Positions 13,492 through 25,007 are shown, counted from the first letter of the stretch. The stretch is 64,000 nucleotides of DNA from Apoderus coryli (GCA_911728435.2 OU452199.1:14022860-14086859); one strand, 5' to 3'. A program made the numbers and translations. The notes: generated by a model not told the origin, from the sequence alone.

Positions 13492-14219
13492 ATATACACT
13501 GTGTCTAAGATAAGACTGCGTGATAGCATAGGAATCTTGGAAACGGTAGGAGTTACAATGTCGGTTAAATTAGAGAAAAGTTGTACAATTTAAACACCTT
13601 TTAAATGGTATTTTCAAAAGTAAACTAACTTTATATGTTTTCGAGAATTTTTGAAAAAACGATTTTTTGCTATTTTAGTTTTTATTAATTTCTGACATTA
13701 ATTTTACAGATAGACAAAAATTAAAAGCACTTTCTAATTGTTGCTTTTTGAGGAGAAAAATATAGCGGTTCCAAATTTTCACTACGATGTTTCGTTTTTG
13801 AAAAACCATCATCAACTTGGGTTTTTCAATACGGCCCTGGATTTTTTATTTTTAAATTTAAAGCCATTTTCAATTCAAAAACAGGTGATATATCACTTGT
13901 AATGGTTTAAACAAGTTTTCAGTGTTTTTAGCTGTTATTTAAAATTATTCAAGAAAAATCTCCATATAGTTTGGCACTTAACTGACTGAATGTAGAGTAG
14001 TAGGTTTTGCAAAAACATTCTTTCCTCGTTACTCGCAATTATTTATTATTACTTGACAATTTATTTCTGTCTCAGTACAACATTTTATTCTGTACGCGGT
14101 TTTTCAAGTTGAAATTTTTGGGCTCTTTGAACTTATTAAAAAAACTAAGCAACATTGTAACTCCTACCGTTCTCAAGATTCCAATGCTATTCCATTCTTA
14201 TCTTGGACACAGTGTATAT
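13492..14219. mobile_element. Fold-back element with ACACTGTGTC ends
   Basis: Left arm ATATACACTGTGTCTAAGAT; right arm ATCTTGGACACAGTGTATAT. The arms also share a segment containing CCTACCGTT/AACGGTAGG. It abuts the preceding fold-back with only about 4 nt between. The open frame overlapping its right arm is not a gene. Confidence 0.85.
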
Positions 14220-14240
14220 TTTTTACGAGCAACAGGAAAA

Positions 14241-14275
14241 TATACAGGGTGTTCTATAAGAAAATGTTTTTTTGG
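14241..14275. repeat. Solo CAGGGTG-type transposon end
   Basis: TATACAGGGTGTTCTATAAG; no matching inverted end recognised nearby. Confidence 0.4.
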
Positions 14276-16920
14276 TAGCAAATTTATGAATCACCATCCA
14301 TAAAAATAAACTAAACCATATTATTAAGCATTAAAAACTGCCATATACCTAGAAGTTTTTCCAAAATAATTATCAAGAAAATTATAGGGCCTTAAAGAAA
14401 TTGACTAAAATCGAAAAACGCCCTATACCAACCAATCCGCTAGAGATATCTAAATTCTATTTGTGCCAGTGATGATTGTCTTACAAAATTAGAGTCGTTT
14501 AAGCGGTGTCTCCATAAGGATGCATCAAGATGTCCCACCATGTACATGTATTAGACGTATGTACACTCCCTGATATTTTTCAGTAAAACTGTTTTGAAAA
14601 TTAGTTATTTATCTTAATAAAATTGCTGCGCAAATTTAGATTTAGATTGTCAAATAATATGGTAAAAGCCAATCAAAATTCAAAAAATTTCACTGAATTT
14701 TTTGCTGTATTATTGTTAAACCCTGAAAAATATGCACCGCATTTAAAAGGGGGTTGCTATCAGACAAAGTGAGGTAAAATACCCGAATTCTTCACGTTGT
14801 ATAGCATAAATTCTAACAACATTTGACCTGTATGCATCTAAAAAAAAACCACTTAAACAGCAATTAAACAACTGCAAAGTTTCTAGTTTGCTTATAGTAA
14901 TAATTCAAAAATGTAAATTTAAAAGGAAATCCATTACTGCTATCCATGGCGTTACGAAATAGTAGTGGTTTCTATTATCGCCGTCGACTGGTGACATGCC
15001 GCATGAAATAAATAATAAGTAGGTAACTAAATATTTTCTTTTATTATACCACGCCACTGTTATTTATATCCAAATGCACTTTTGGCTGTTGCTCCTTTAA
15101 GTGTATAGCATTTTTATGTAAATTATTCAAGATTTTAATGAAAACGTTGCTTTTCTGAGTCCTGCTTTGAATATAACCAGCAGGACTATTTATTTGCTTG
15201 TGAATGGTTCACTGGTTTTAATACAGTTTTTCCCGAGAGTATTTCTCTGCAGGAAAAGCAATAGTCATCTTTCTAAATTTAAGAAAAGGTCGGTGCTACA
15301 CCAAGTTTTTGATAAAATTGTACGGAAACAGTGGAAAATATATATGGCAGTTTTCTGTTAGGTATACAATAAATTTAAATTTAGGATATAGATGCGTATA
15401 TGAGCTTTACACTTTTATATCATAAATTGATATAAACTTGTCAATAAGGCTGTGGTGCATTTATGTTTCAACTCTGGAGAGTCTACTTACAATGAAATTT
15501 TAAACCTGCCTTAATTACCTACTTTGTCATAGCTGACCCGTAATGGCGACAAAAACAAGGCCATGAACTATAATAGAGGCCGAACTATATAAATTCTAAA
15601 TCATACAAAAACCTTGAATTTCAACGTATTTTTTTTTTTTTTGTTCTTCAGACCCCTGGATCCCCCAATATGTATGCTACTGATATAAGGTAAGCAAAAC
15701 ACGTGTATGTAAGGATAGATTTTCGGTGTTTTAGGATCTCGTCATGGCATAGTTTCTTCTCAACGTTTTGGCGACACGAGTGCTCAGTACCTTCGGAAGT
15801 TAATCTGATGGTAATCACTTCACCTCAAATTCAGTATGAAAGCGAGCTTCTCGTGTTGTCCAGTCGTTAAGAAGATATTCTACGAGCTGTCGCTCGACAG
15901 TAACGTCCTCGAAAGTATTACAAAATATATCAATGTAAATTATATTAAGAGATTTACTTCTTTATTTTTCTTGAACCTTATATTTTATAATTTCTTGGAT
16001 ATTTTTCATGGGGTTTGGTTCGTAGTTAAACATGAAACAAAATGTTTTTTTTTATTTTGTCATATTCTATTTTCTCCTTCCTGAATCGTATAAATGTTTT
16101 TACACCTGCATATAATAATTTTTTCTATTGTTTTTTTATTTGTGTCGTTTAAAATTGTATATCTCCTGTAAATGTATTTTTAAGTATTAAATATTTTAAT
16201 GATGCAAGTTTTTGTTAGCCTCTTAAACTAATAGAATTTGTAAATTTTGAAATGTTGTCGACTAAAAAAAAATGAAACGTCGAAAAAGAAAGGAAAAGAA
16301 CATGACATGATATAAGAAACTTTTATTTCGTTTTTTGTTGTTTAAATACGAACCAAAACTCAAGAAAAATATCTAGAAAATTATATGAGGGGACGAAATG
16401 TAAGCCATATACTATCCTGATATATTTTTAGCAACCCAAAACATGTTGATACGTCTATAATGAAAGAGCCAGAAAATTATGAAAAGCAAAAACAATTCAA
16501 GAAAGTAAAAGGGTATTTAAAATAACATTTTTTTCATGTATTATAATTCACACCTGACTGTTTCTGTTGTAGATAATTGTAAAGAAAACAATTGAAAACT
16601 CTCTAGAACTTAAATCTCAAATTGTTCATAAGTTTTAACGACTCCTCTGGGATAAACCTGTTATTCGTAAAAGTATAATCGCCCAAGTCCGCTTTGGATT
16701 CTTTATTTACTTTTCCAACTACTGTCATTAGCGAGTATTTGTAATAGGAAAAGGGTACACACATAACAGACGAGTTTACCAGCAGTTTTGTGACTGGTAA
16801 ATAAACTTGGAGAAAAATAAGAAAAATAATATATAAACAATAATTATTTTAAGCATCAAAAACTAATTTAGTATTATTTATATTTTTTATCACTACCTAT
16901 TCTAGGGAATTACATTACTA
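14276..16920. other. Non-coding DNA with a repeat-like GC-richer patch
   Basis: No gene recognised apart from the micro-exon candidate at 15652. The stretch 15720-15900 (containing CAACGTTTTGGCGACACGAG) is GC-richer and resembles common insect interspersed repeats, but I could not assign a family. Confidence 0.35.
15652..15689 (+). other. Candidate micro-exon between strong splice sites
   Basis: A long T-run ending TTGTTCTTCAG is followed by 38 nt and then AAG|GTAAGC, a good donor. Only one frame of the 38 nt is open (TPGSPNMYATDIR), entering in phase 0 and leaving in phase 2. It lies upstream of the kinase exons on the same strand, but it cannot be joined directly to the phase-0 exon at 25788 without another exon between. 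It may be a chance match. Confidence 0.25.
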
Positions 16921-18425
16921 TACAGGGTTATTCACGCCATACGACACGGAATAGTGTGGCTAAACTATTTAATTTCCTAAAAGTTTTATGCATGGGTTCG
17001 ATAAAAATGATTTATGGCTACTTTTTAAAAATATTGTGAATCTATACAACGTGTCCCAAATATAAGAAATGAACTATAGTTGTGTTTATTTAAATGGAAT
17101 GCCTTGTATATGAATATATTTTTAGATTTCCCGTTCCAAATAAACCTAACTTTCAGTAAAGTACATATCACCTAAACCTGACAGTTTTTTAAATATTTGA
17201 ATTTCTACAAAAATATAGACATAATTTGAATACAAAAATTCAGACCTATTCGTTTGTTCTTTTTAAACCAGTCTGGGCTGATAAATATACCCACTCATCA
17301 CTTGTTACGCCAAATATAAAAAACCGCCAATACTAAATACATGACATGACGTTTTCGTGGAAAATGCACATGTTCATAATATTAGGCGAATTTTTAATTG
17401 AATCTCTTAGTTTCATGTAGACCACCCTGTATTTGATGATGATGACATTAATTATCTATTAATGACCATAAGGTTTTCCTATAGGTATGTATATTTTGCA
17501 TGGAAAAAGCACATATTGGTAGTAATAGGAATAATTTTTCAAAAATATAATATTTTCTGTCAAGTCAGCCATGAGAATTTGACAAACCATATATTTAAAC
17601 AATAACATAATAAATAAATACATTTTGAACTTAAATTAAATAACAAGATATACATAAATACTGATAAATTTTATAATAAATGTTCAAACTGATTGGACTC
17701 TCGGCACATTTGAATCCTTTTTCTTAAATCCTTCAACAACTTTAACCTGGTATAACGCTTCTAAACGCTTCGTTTATTTGCTCCTTCATCTCCTCTATTA
17801 AAACCCATTAATTAATATTTTTATAAAAATTAGTTATATAAGTCTTATAAACCTCCAAAATTCATTTTTAACGACCAAATTAAAAAACACCCTTTAGTTT
17901 TATCAAAAAAGGCTGTACAATAAATAGGACGCTGGCGCTGGGAGGATATGCTCCAAACAATAGTGCATTTTATTTTTTTATTAAAAACTAACTTAGTAAA
18001 AGTAATTATCACCTTATAGAAATGTAAAAAAGGACTGCTGGAACATATTTGACAGATAATTACTTTGTGCATCTAATTTTGACCTCATATACCGGGGGTT
18101 CCATTTGACATAAAAAAGTTATTTAGAATTAAACTTTACGTTAATATAACTTATATTATTGGACACCCTATTTATTTAGTATTGGCGGTTTTTTAAATTT
18201 GGCGTAACAAGTGATGAGTGGGTATATGTATCAGCCCAGACTTGTTTAAAAGAACAAACGAATAGGTGTGAATTTTTTCATTCAAATTATGTCTATATTT
18301 TTATAAAAATTCACATATTTAAAAAACTGTGAGGTTTAGGTGATATGTACTCGTACTTAGCCATAAATCATTTTTATCGAACCCCTGAATAAAACTTTTA
18401 GGAAATTAAATAGTTTAGCCACTTT
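16921..18425. mobile_element. 1.5-kb fold-back element with a transposase 3' end in its loop
   Basis: Begins TACAGGGTTATTCACGCC. The left arm (about 16957-17340) includes TGGCTAAACTATTTAATTTC and CCCACTCATCACTTGTTACG. The right arm (about 18175-18422) carries their reverse complements, GAAATTAAATAGTTTAGCCA and CGTAACAAGTGATGAGTGGG. The left arm is lengthened by about 140 bp (17023-17160) containing a second element end (GGAATGCCTTGTATAT). Confidence 0.85.
17671..17790 (-). pseudogene. DUF4817-type transposase C-terminal remnant
   Basis: Within the loop of the 16.9-18.4 kb fold-back the minus strand translates, with frame changes, to EEMKEQINEAFRSVIPG and then LRKRIQMCRESNQFEHLL followed by a stop codon at 17671-17673. 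The R-R/KR-x-x-C-x-E-x-x-x-x-FEHLL ending is the characteristic terminus of the insect DUF4817-associated DDE transposases, also seen at 41641 and, degraded, at 24270. The coding sequence to the right (17800-18080) is too degraded to align by eye. The fragment is non-functional. Confidence 0.65.
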
Positions 18426-19087
18426 TGGTTTTAAGTTTTCCGTTTTTTACGTATCAAAAAAGTATAGTTTTACTAAATGTGTGTGGAACATAAAATCAAT
18501 TACAAAAACAACAGAGAATCAAAGTAAACACTGGTACACGTGCCCCCCAGAAAGAACTACTGGGGGAATTAAAATGTATAGAGCGTTAAAAATAATGTAC
18601 ATACTCATTCTTCTGGATATATTTAAATTTCAAACATCTTAAATTATTTCTCTACAGTGCGAAAAAAAATTGTTTTTGATGCCTCATTGTCATTCAGAAA
18701 ATGTAGACACAAAATGGGCACCGTTTCATTTTAATTGAAACACAGGTCTTTTATTTGACTGATTTTGCTGAATAATGAAGACACAAAATTAATTTTTGAA
18801 GTTTGAGGGGAATTATAACACGATTTTGTGTGTATTTCAATGTCGGCACATATCTAGAAAAATCAATTAATTTTATATCGCGTCACATACTTTGTTGAGT
18901 GGAAAAATAGTTATATTGAAAAAACATAAGATTGTTAGCAATATTTCTTAAGGTTCTGTGCATTTGATGAACAAATAATGTATCCAGACATGAGTTGAAA
19001 CAAATCCCAACCAAATAAGATTTTACTTGACAATTTGTCAATTTAAAATGTACTTAATATATTCTATAAAATAACATATATTATTCT
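18426..19087. other. Non-coding DNA, nothing recognised
   Basis: No gene or element boundaries identified. Confidence 0.4.
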
Positions 19088-19625
19088 GTTCTCATTATTC
19101 AACTTCATTGATCTTTGTCGTTGAATCTACGCCATTGAATGAAAATAGACTCATAGGAACATTCGTTCAACAATAATGTTGAATAAATTTGCAATTGAAT
19201 CAAAGTGAAAGTAATTTCTATTATTGGTTGATCAACGAAATTGATTCAATTAAATTGAACTGTGCTTGCCCATGAGAACATGATTTCAAGCGCGTTGATT
19301 TCTGACATTAGAGGTTAGTTTGTCTTTATGAAGAATATAATTAAACTTTTTGTATGTATACATTTGTTGTGAAACATCGCGCATTTTAAGTGGAGGGATA
19401 ATATCTTAAAGTTTCTGGAATTATACCAGAAAGAGCAGTGCATATAGAATATCAAACATAAAAGTTGTTCAAATTTTTCTTGAGTCATTCATTTCATTTG
19501 CATTTGATACTTTTTTAGACTCAATATTCAATGCGGTTGAATTATTCGAAAGATTATCCCATTCAATTCTATGTTCAGTTGCATAAATTCAAGGATATTG
19601 ATCAATGAAGTTGATTAATGAGAAC
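19088..19625. mobile_element. Inverted-repeat element rich in TTGAAT motifs
   Basis: Left terminus GTTCTCATTATTCAACTTCA, right terminus TGAAGTTGATTAATGAGAAC, with one mismatch over 25 bp. TTGAAT/ATTCAA recurs many times in the interior, mainly near both ends. No coding sequence. The superfamily is unknown. Confidence 0.7.
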
Positions 19626-21312
19626 GCACATTGCTGCCGGGGTATTTTTCAGCATATCCTATTAAAATAATTAAAATGATATTTACATTTGTCACTAGAA
19701 GTTTTTTAAATTTCACAGCATGTCAAAAAACGGAGATTATTATTAAATTGGTATTATCAAAGTGCATATATTATAATTATATTAATATAATGAAATTAAA
19801 TATAAAGTAATATGTTTTTAGTTCTGGTATAATCATTTATATAACTCAAGCAGCGTATATCATTTTTTAATTTAGAGAAAAACAACTGGTAGAGATAAAA
19901 ATAGCTTAACCAACATTATTATAAATGCGTATATTGTGTTCTGGAACTGACTCTGGAAACTCCGATTTCTCACGCACTGATTTTAGATATTGTATACGTA
20001 AAGCATGTCGTAAAATCCATTTTGTCACATGCTATAAAAATATATGTATCAAACAGCTGGCGTTGTTAGGTTGCGATATTTGCCAAGTAAAATCTCTATA
20101 GAATTGAAAATATTGACATAATTACCACACTTTTTAATTGAATGATTTTGCTTGAGGAACACATGCAAATAACCGCAAGTACTACCAAAGGTATCTTTAT
20201 GGAATTTGTATGATATACATTTCCCATGTTTAAACCGAATAGTTCTTGAACGAATTTTTTCGAAGAACGTGTTATGAACTTACCTTTGCATTACTCGATC
20301 CTAATTACGGGTTGTAATGCGATGGCGACTTTCTCTTGGACGATTTCAATAAGTGTTACTATACGACGGACGCCTGTATACCGTTGAAATTCATTTAAAA
20401 TCTAACACAATTTTTAATAGAGGTATAACGTATAGACAAAATATGCAGTACTGACTAAACATTAATTTTTAGGCGACCAGAAAACATTTCAACAAACAAC
20501 TTGCCAGTGTTTTTTGTTCTTTTTTAACGACAGTGTGGATCAAAAGTATAAACAGAATATATCGTTCGAAATTAAGAAATATGGGATGAGGAAGTACATA
20601 AGTTGATGTGTGTATTTCTTTTTAGCATTGCTAATATTTAAATTTTGATTGCAATTTTGTAATATGATTTGAATATAAATGCCTTTGGGTGGATAGAACG
20701 CTACTGCATAACACACTGAATTTGCAATGTGTCGAAATTGTATTCCAAACTCAATATTTATCCGTGTACTGGATTAACATTTTTATTTGTTGAACGCCTC
20801 TGGTTCACGCACAACGGAACAGCACATATAGATCCACGTAAAACGAATATTAATTTCCGCAACCTGTTTGTCTCCCTGAAGCCCTTTTCATGAAAGTTTA
20901 TTCATTGTAATATATATATATATAGTATACACCGGAATTCAAATTTCTGTAGGGTTTAGAAGGAGGAATTTTTTTTTTAAATAATTGATTACTTAACGTA
21001 CTCATTCAAAATATTTTTAATTCAAACATGCTTAGCGAAGTATGATATTGCCTTATTCCAGAAAACGACAAAAATACCTTCCTTTCGTTAGAGATGTTAT
21101 TTATATTACGTATTAATTTGGCTTGGAAATAATTTTGGCTAATACTATTATGCATATTAGAATAACCTCCATCCTGTACAGGTTGAATCACTATTAAGTA
21201 GTCTAATTACTACCAAAACAATATCTATATTGATTTCTTTCTTACAAAACACAAGGGTTTAAATCAAGTTTTCAAATTATAGGAGTTATATATAAAAGTA
21301 TGTTTATATACT
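19626..21312. other. Non-coding DNA
   Basis: No gene recognised. There is a TA microsatellite near 20915. A minus-strand open frame at 21006-21191 has no known motif. Confidence 0.4.
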
Positions 21313-21448
21313 CGTAACTTTCTCACCCAGGGAAAGTATTGTGAACGCGTTAAAAAAAAATTGAGATAAAGACGGATATAACCATTTTGAAGTCCCCTAA
21401 GATGATTAAGACCATTTCCAGATGGCAGTCTGACTGTCTGTGTGTCTA
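21313..21448 (+). repeat. tRNA-Ala-like composite repeat, 5' part only
   Basis: Contains the hairpin CTTTCTCACCCAGGGAAAG, CGCGTTAAAAAAAAATTGAG, GATTAAGACCATTTCCAGA and the CTGTCTGTGTGTC tract shared with the copies at 22510 and 28525. It stops abruptly where transposase-like sequence begins. Confidence 0.75.
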
Positions 21449-22062
21449 TGGATATGTTCCGAAACCTGCTGAAAATATTGAAAGTGTTAAAACCGCGTTT
21501 CATAATTCTTCTTCCAATGAAGCAATCTCCAAGTCCCCGTTCACGAGTAGAGTGAGAATTTTTGTCTCCACAAATGTGACTGTGTCGAGAATTAAAAATT
21601 CCGTCCCTAGTAAATTTGGCCTCGTCGATATACAATACGCATTTTGAGAAATTTCTCGGCATTTTTGCAAATACCAGTTTGAAAATTCCATTAGAACCGG
21701 AATCTCCAGGTTCTAATGCTTGAACTTTGGTGTCTTTGTAAGGATACAATAATTGTTCTTTTAAAACTTTCCATACAGTAGAATTATCCACTCTTGATGC
21801 ATTGCCAAGAATTCGAGTACTTAACGATGGTCTTTCATCAATATTATCTAATATCGGCTTTTCCAGACGTACTATCCTTGTCATTCATGGCCAGCATTAT
21901 TTCTTTTACTTAATAAATTTCCCGGTCCTTTCAGTCTCCGTTCAATACCTTCAATTGTTGAATGGAATTCGACTATTACGAAATCTTCCATGATATAAAC
22001 GAACGGCCATTCTACCATTCTTTCGATCTTCTCCGTAGATCATTAGCATATCAGTCAACTCT
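21449..22062 (-). pseudogene. DUF4817-type DDE transposase, N-terminal half
   Basis: On the minus strand the order is ELTDMLMIYGEDRKNGRMA (the DUF4817 helix-turn-helix), a degenerate linker with stops, ILDNIDERPSLSTR, VDNSTVWKVLKEQLLYPY (second helix-turn-helix), VQALEPGD, then YIDEAKFTRDGIFNSRHSH, which holds the first catalytic aspartate of the DDE domain. This order is typical of the insect transposases often annotated as DUF4817-containing or Tc3/SETMAR-like. Stops and frameshifts at about 21890-21990 make it non-functional. The C-terminal half (QHDGAP, SPDLNPLDF) is absent after the junction with the tRNA-like repeat at about 21448. Confidence 0.8.
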
Positions 22063-22199
22063 TTAAACAAAATCCCTTGTGTACTAATAAAATTGATTAA
22101 AAATTAATTTAAAATTGTATTGTTTAACTTATCATGATCAAAATAAATATACTGACATTATAAATTTGACGTGTGCCTACTATCATTAATTTATAAATA

Positions 22200-22509
22200 A
22201 TATATGTATGTAATGCTACAGAGTATCTCAGGCACTGAAATTTTTTGCTCTCATTGTATCAGATAAATAAAAGTCGATAGGATTTAAATAGGGTGATATT
22301 GGTGGGCAAAACCAATTTTCTCTAAAACGTTTTCCCTTGCACTAATGTGAACAGGTGGTTGTTCTGAAACCACATGGGTTGTCTCATATTTAACGATACA
22401 TTTTCCAACAATTATTCATCCAAGCCTTGTTCAGAAATCGAGTATAAACACTTTCAACCAATTTACTCAATATCCAACGATACCCACTCACAAATCCTCT
22501 AAAAATTTA
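22200..22509 (-). pseudogene. DUF4817-type transposase, C-terminal DDE fragment
   Basis: Minus-strand translation across two frames gives LLENVSLNMRQPMWFQNNH and then GKRFRENWFCPPISPYLNP with IDFYLSDTMR. This corresponds to the family's LLE-x-PL-x-x-R-x-x-WFQHDG and SPDLNPLDFYLW blocks. The aspartate of the HDG motif is lost (QNNH) and the third-aspartate block reads SPYLNPIDF. On the minus strand it lies upstream of the N-terminal fragment, so it belongs to a different or rearranged copy. Confidence 0.65.
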
Positions 22510-22990
22510 TGCTCAAACCACTAACCATTTTGAATTCCCTGAGACGATTAAGACCATTTCCAGATGGAAGACTGTCTGTCTGTATGTCGGTATGTGTGGA
22601 GATATGTATGTATGTATGTCTGTATGTATTCTTCCACGATAGCGCCCAAACGCGTTAACCAATTGAGCTAAATTTTGGTGTATGAGTTTGAGGCAGTCCT
22701 GGGATGAAGCCGTTAGATTTTGGTTGAAATCACTTAAGCCCTGTGATAGGGGTGGACACAACTGTTGAATTTGCATATATCAGTAAGGGTCGAGTGGTGC
22801 ATCATTTTAAAGCATTTTTTATCTGCTTTACAGCGATAGGTCACTTTTGATATTTGACCCGATGATTCTCGAGAAAATTGGGTTTAAATGTCATCATATA
22901 AGTATAGTTGGAATCTATATTCTTATAAGAATATTATATGTCTTGAGTAGTTTATAACACATCGATAGAGCGCTCGCTTCGCATGCTTAT
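22510..22990 (+). repeat. tRNA-Ala-like composite repeat, left part of a split copy
   Basis: Aligns with 28525-28950: GAGACGATTAAGACCATTTC, a TGTC/TATG microsatellite at 22565-22630, AACCAATTGAGCTAAATTTT, AAGCCCTGTGATAGG, TTCTCGAGAAAATTG and the tRNA-like start TAGAGCGCTCGCTTCGCATG. It breaks at 22990 in the anticodon arm. The remainder resumes near 25008. Confidence 0.8.
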
Positions 22991-23627
22991 ATACAGGCTG
23001 ATCCACTAAGCGTGGCCAGCGGCTGTATCTCGGAAACTACTGGTCGTAGAACCTTGGGATTTTTTTTTTCAATTAAAGTGGTGATGAGAAAATTATTTTC
23101 AAGTTCTGCATTTTATCGCAAAGACGCGTTATTTAATTTTAAAATTTAAAATGCTTGATTTCTCCGAAAATTCTCAAATGTAGTCAAAAATTTGGTAACA
23201 TCATGAGAAAGCCTAGATAATTTTACGCAATTTTTGTCTGAGGCTTATTGATGTATGATTCTTAATAAGAGTGGGGGAAGTCATTCAAAGTATAATTATT
23301 TAAATTGCTGTAACTTCTAAACGACTTATTCGATTTTGACAGACTTGAGATTGTTTGGAAGAGAAAACCAGGCACTTTTAACTGTAGTATCCGCTAATAC
23401 ACAATAGTGCTTAACAAACTGGCCAGAGGGCGCAATTTGTAATCATTAGAGCTTTTTCGATTTTTCTCCAAAAACTTAAATCGCACGGTATAATACAATC
23501 CCATAGTGGCAAACTGAATTATATTTGCATGAAAAATGTGAAAACTGCAGTTCGATATCTTTGTTCGTTTCAAAGTTATGGCGACCAGTAGTATCGGGGT
23601 GGCCACGCTTAGTGGATCAGCCTGTAT
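22991..23627. mobile_element. Inverted-repeat element with perfect 28-bp ends
   Basis: The left end begins ATACAGGCTGATCCACTAAG and the right end is its exact reverse complement over 28 bp (positions 22991-23018 and 23600-23627). Internal similarity between halves is low, so this is a terminal-inverted-repeat element rather than a full fold-back. No coding sequence was seen in its 637 bp. It interrupts the tRNA-Ala-like repeat. Confidence 0.9.
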
Positions 23628-23688
23628 ATTATCATGGTACCATACTGTTTACACAGGGTGTCCCAAAAAACATTCCCCAGCCTTTGGG

Positions 23689-24071
23689 TTTTTTTTTTTT
23701 TTTTTAACATCCTTCTGGTCCTCCACTCGCACACCTCGGTACGCACTTAAGCCCCAGGCGTGTACGAATTGCGTACTTCAGCCTTGAAGGCTATTGTGCC
23801 TTTTCAGGACCATACTGCACTCACTATCATTCTACTATCACACAACATTCATTCTTCGCTTAGATGGGCCACCGTCAGGTACCGTCTATAATGAACCCCC
23901 TAAATGGTCACCCACCACGCGACATTCATTCTACAACCTAGATGAGTCACCGCCAGGTCCGTTTTTAATAAACCCCCCAGACGGTCACCCATCCAACTTG
24001 TAGCCGCGCTCCACAGCTGCACTTCGACGGTCATCACTATATGATCCCGTCTAGGCTACCCGGCCCGGCAC
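23689..24071 (-). mobile_element. Candidate 5S-rRNA-related SINE inserted in the transposon
   Basis: Read on the minus strand the element starts TGCCGGGCCGGGTAGCC, has a GC-rich body and ends in a run of about 17 A (23689-23705). It is flanked by imperfect direct repeats CCTTTGGGTTT (23681-23691) and CCTTTGGGGTT (24072-24082), like a retroposon target duplication. The head (23971-24030) contains GTTGGATGGGTGACCGTCTG and GCAGCTGTGGAGCGCGGCTA, which align with the internal promoter region of insect 5S rRNA (GCAGCGTCGGGCGCGGTTAG and ACTTAGATGGGGGACC). A 75-bp unit is tandemly duplicated (23839-23913 and 23916-23990). Alternatively it could be the tail of a LINE. Confidence 0.6.
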
Positions 24072-24261
24072 CCTTTGGGGTTAGAATCTACGACAAAAAA
24101 TAAGACAAAAATCATTTATGTCAAAATTGCGAAAAATGTCTCCCTATGAAATTATGACCATTTTGAATATTAAAATTAAGTAATTTTCGAAAATAAAATC
24201 AAATGTTCAAATTAAAATTATTGATTAACTAAAAACATAATAAAACAAAAACATTTCAATT

Positions 24262-25005
24262 TACAAAGGCAAATCCTCACTATTTTATTCAATGCATGTG
24301 TATAAACGGCGAATAAAATTGTTTTCTACACACGGTCTATTGGTTCGTTTGTAATTTGTGCTAAAGCTCCATAAATGCGAACAATTACATGATCTTCACT
24401 GTTGGGTAGGACATAGTAAACCGTATTTTTCATAAACCCAAAAGTCTATTGGGTTGAGATCCGGGGACCTAAGAGGCCAAGAAATACGTCTTCCACGATC
24501 CATTGGTTGGGAAAACGTCGACTTAATGTCTCTCAAACATTTCGCGAATAACGGGCAGGTGCACCATCATGTTGAAACACAATATTTGGCCGCTGTACTA
24601 AAGGAACTTCCTCCAGAAGAAATGGTAATTTGTTATCGCAAAAATTGGCATAGTTTTCGGCGTTTGGTATCCTAGGTAGAAACTGTGGTTCTATTATCCT
24701 ATTCCCCAACAGACAAATCCACACATTGTGTTGGATCATTTGGTGCTGGTTTTCGTAATTTCAAGAATGCAAGTGGTGCTGATTGAACACTCCTTGCTGG
24801 TTAAAATGGGCTTCATCAGTCCACAGTACCTGCTTAAAAATGTCTTCATTTGCGTGCAGGCAATTTAAAAAAAAATCTACAAAACCATAAGCGCAACTCA
24901 CTATCCCCAGGATGCAATTCTTGAATCGGCTTTAGATGATAAGGATGCAGATTTTCTCTTTGCATAAATCTGTTTTTATCAAAGATGACCAGATTTAACT
25001 TATTA
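24262..25005 (-). pseudogene. DUF4817-type DDE transposase, catalytic domain pseudogene
   Basis: The minus strand reads, across frame breaks: RFMQRENLHPYHLKPIQELH, then a segment with QVLWTDEAHF (first catalytic aspartate) and VFNQHHLHSWN, then IQHNVWICLLGNRIIEPQFL, then LLEEVPLVQRPNIVFQHDGA (second aspartate), PDLNPIDFW (third) and finally RRLYTCIE near 24275. All three DDE blocks are recognisable but lie in different frames, with several stops, so the gene is dead. The N-terminal DUF4817/HTH portion is missing because the element is truncated at about 25007. Confidence 0.8.
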
Positions 25006-25007
25006 AT

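Larger units (their letters stand above)
23653..25007 (-). mobile_element. 5'-truncated DUF4817-type DNA transposon
   Basis: The 3' terminus is at the left: ACACAGGGTGTCCCAAAAAA. The transposase remnant (24262-25005, minus strand) runs toward it. The right end is cut inside the coding region, exactly where tRNA-like repeat sequence resumes. A SINE-like insertion (23689-24071) lies between the terminus and the transposase stop region. Confidence 0.75.

Noticed and set aside
15836..16084. 82-codon plus-strand open frame
   Set aside because: The first half lies in a repeat-like GC-richer patch and the rest is AT-rich hydrophobic translation; no splice or domain support.
22565..22630. CRISPR-like or satellite array from TGTC/TATG repeats
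   Set aside because: Simple microsatellite inside the tRNA-like repeat; no spacers.
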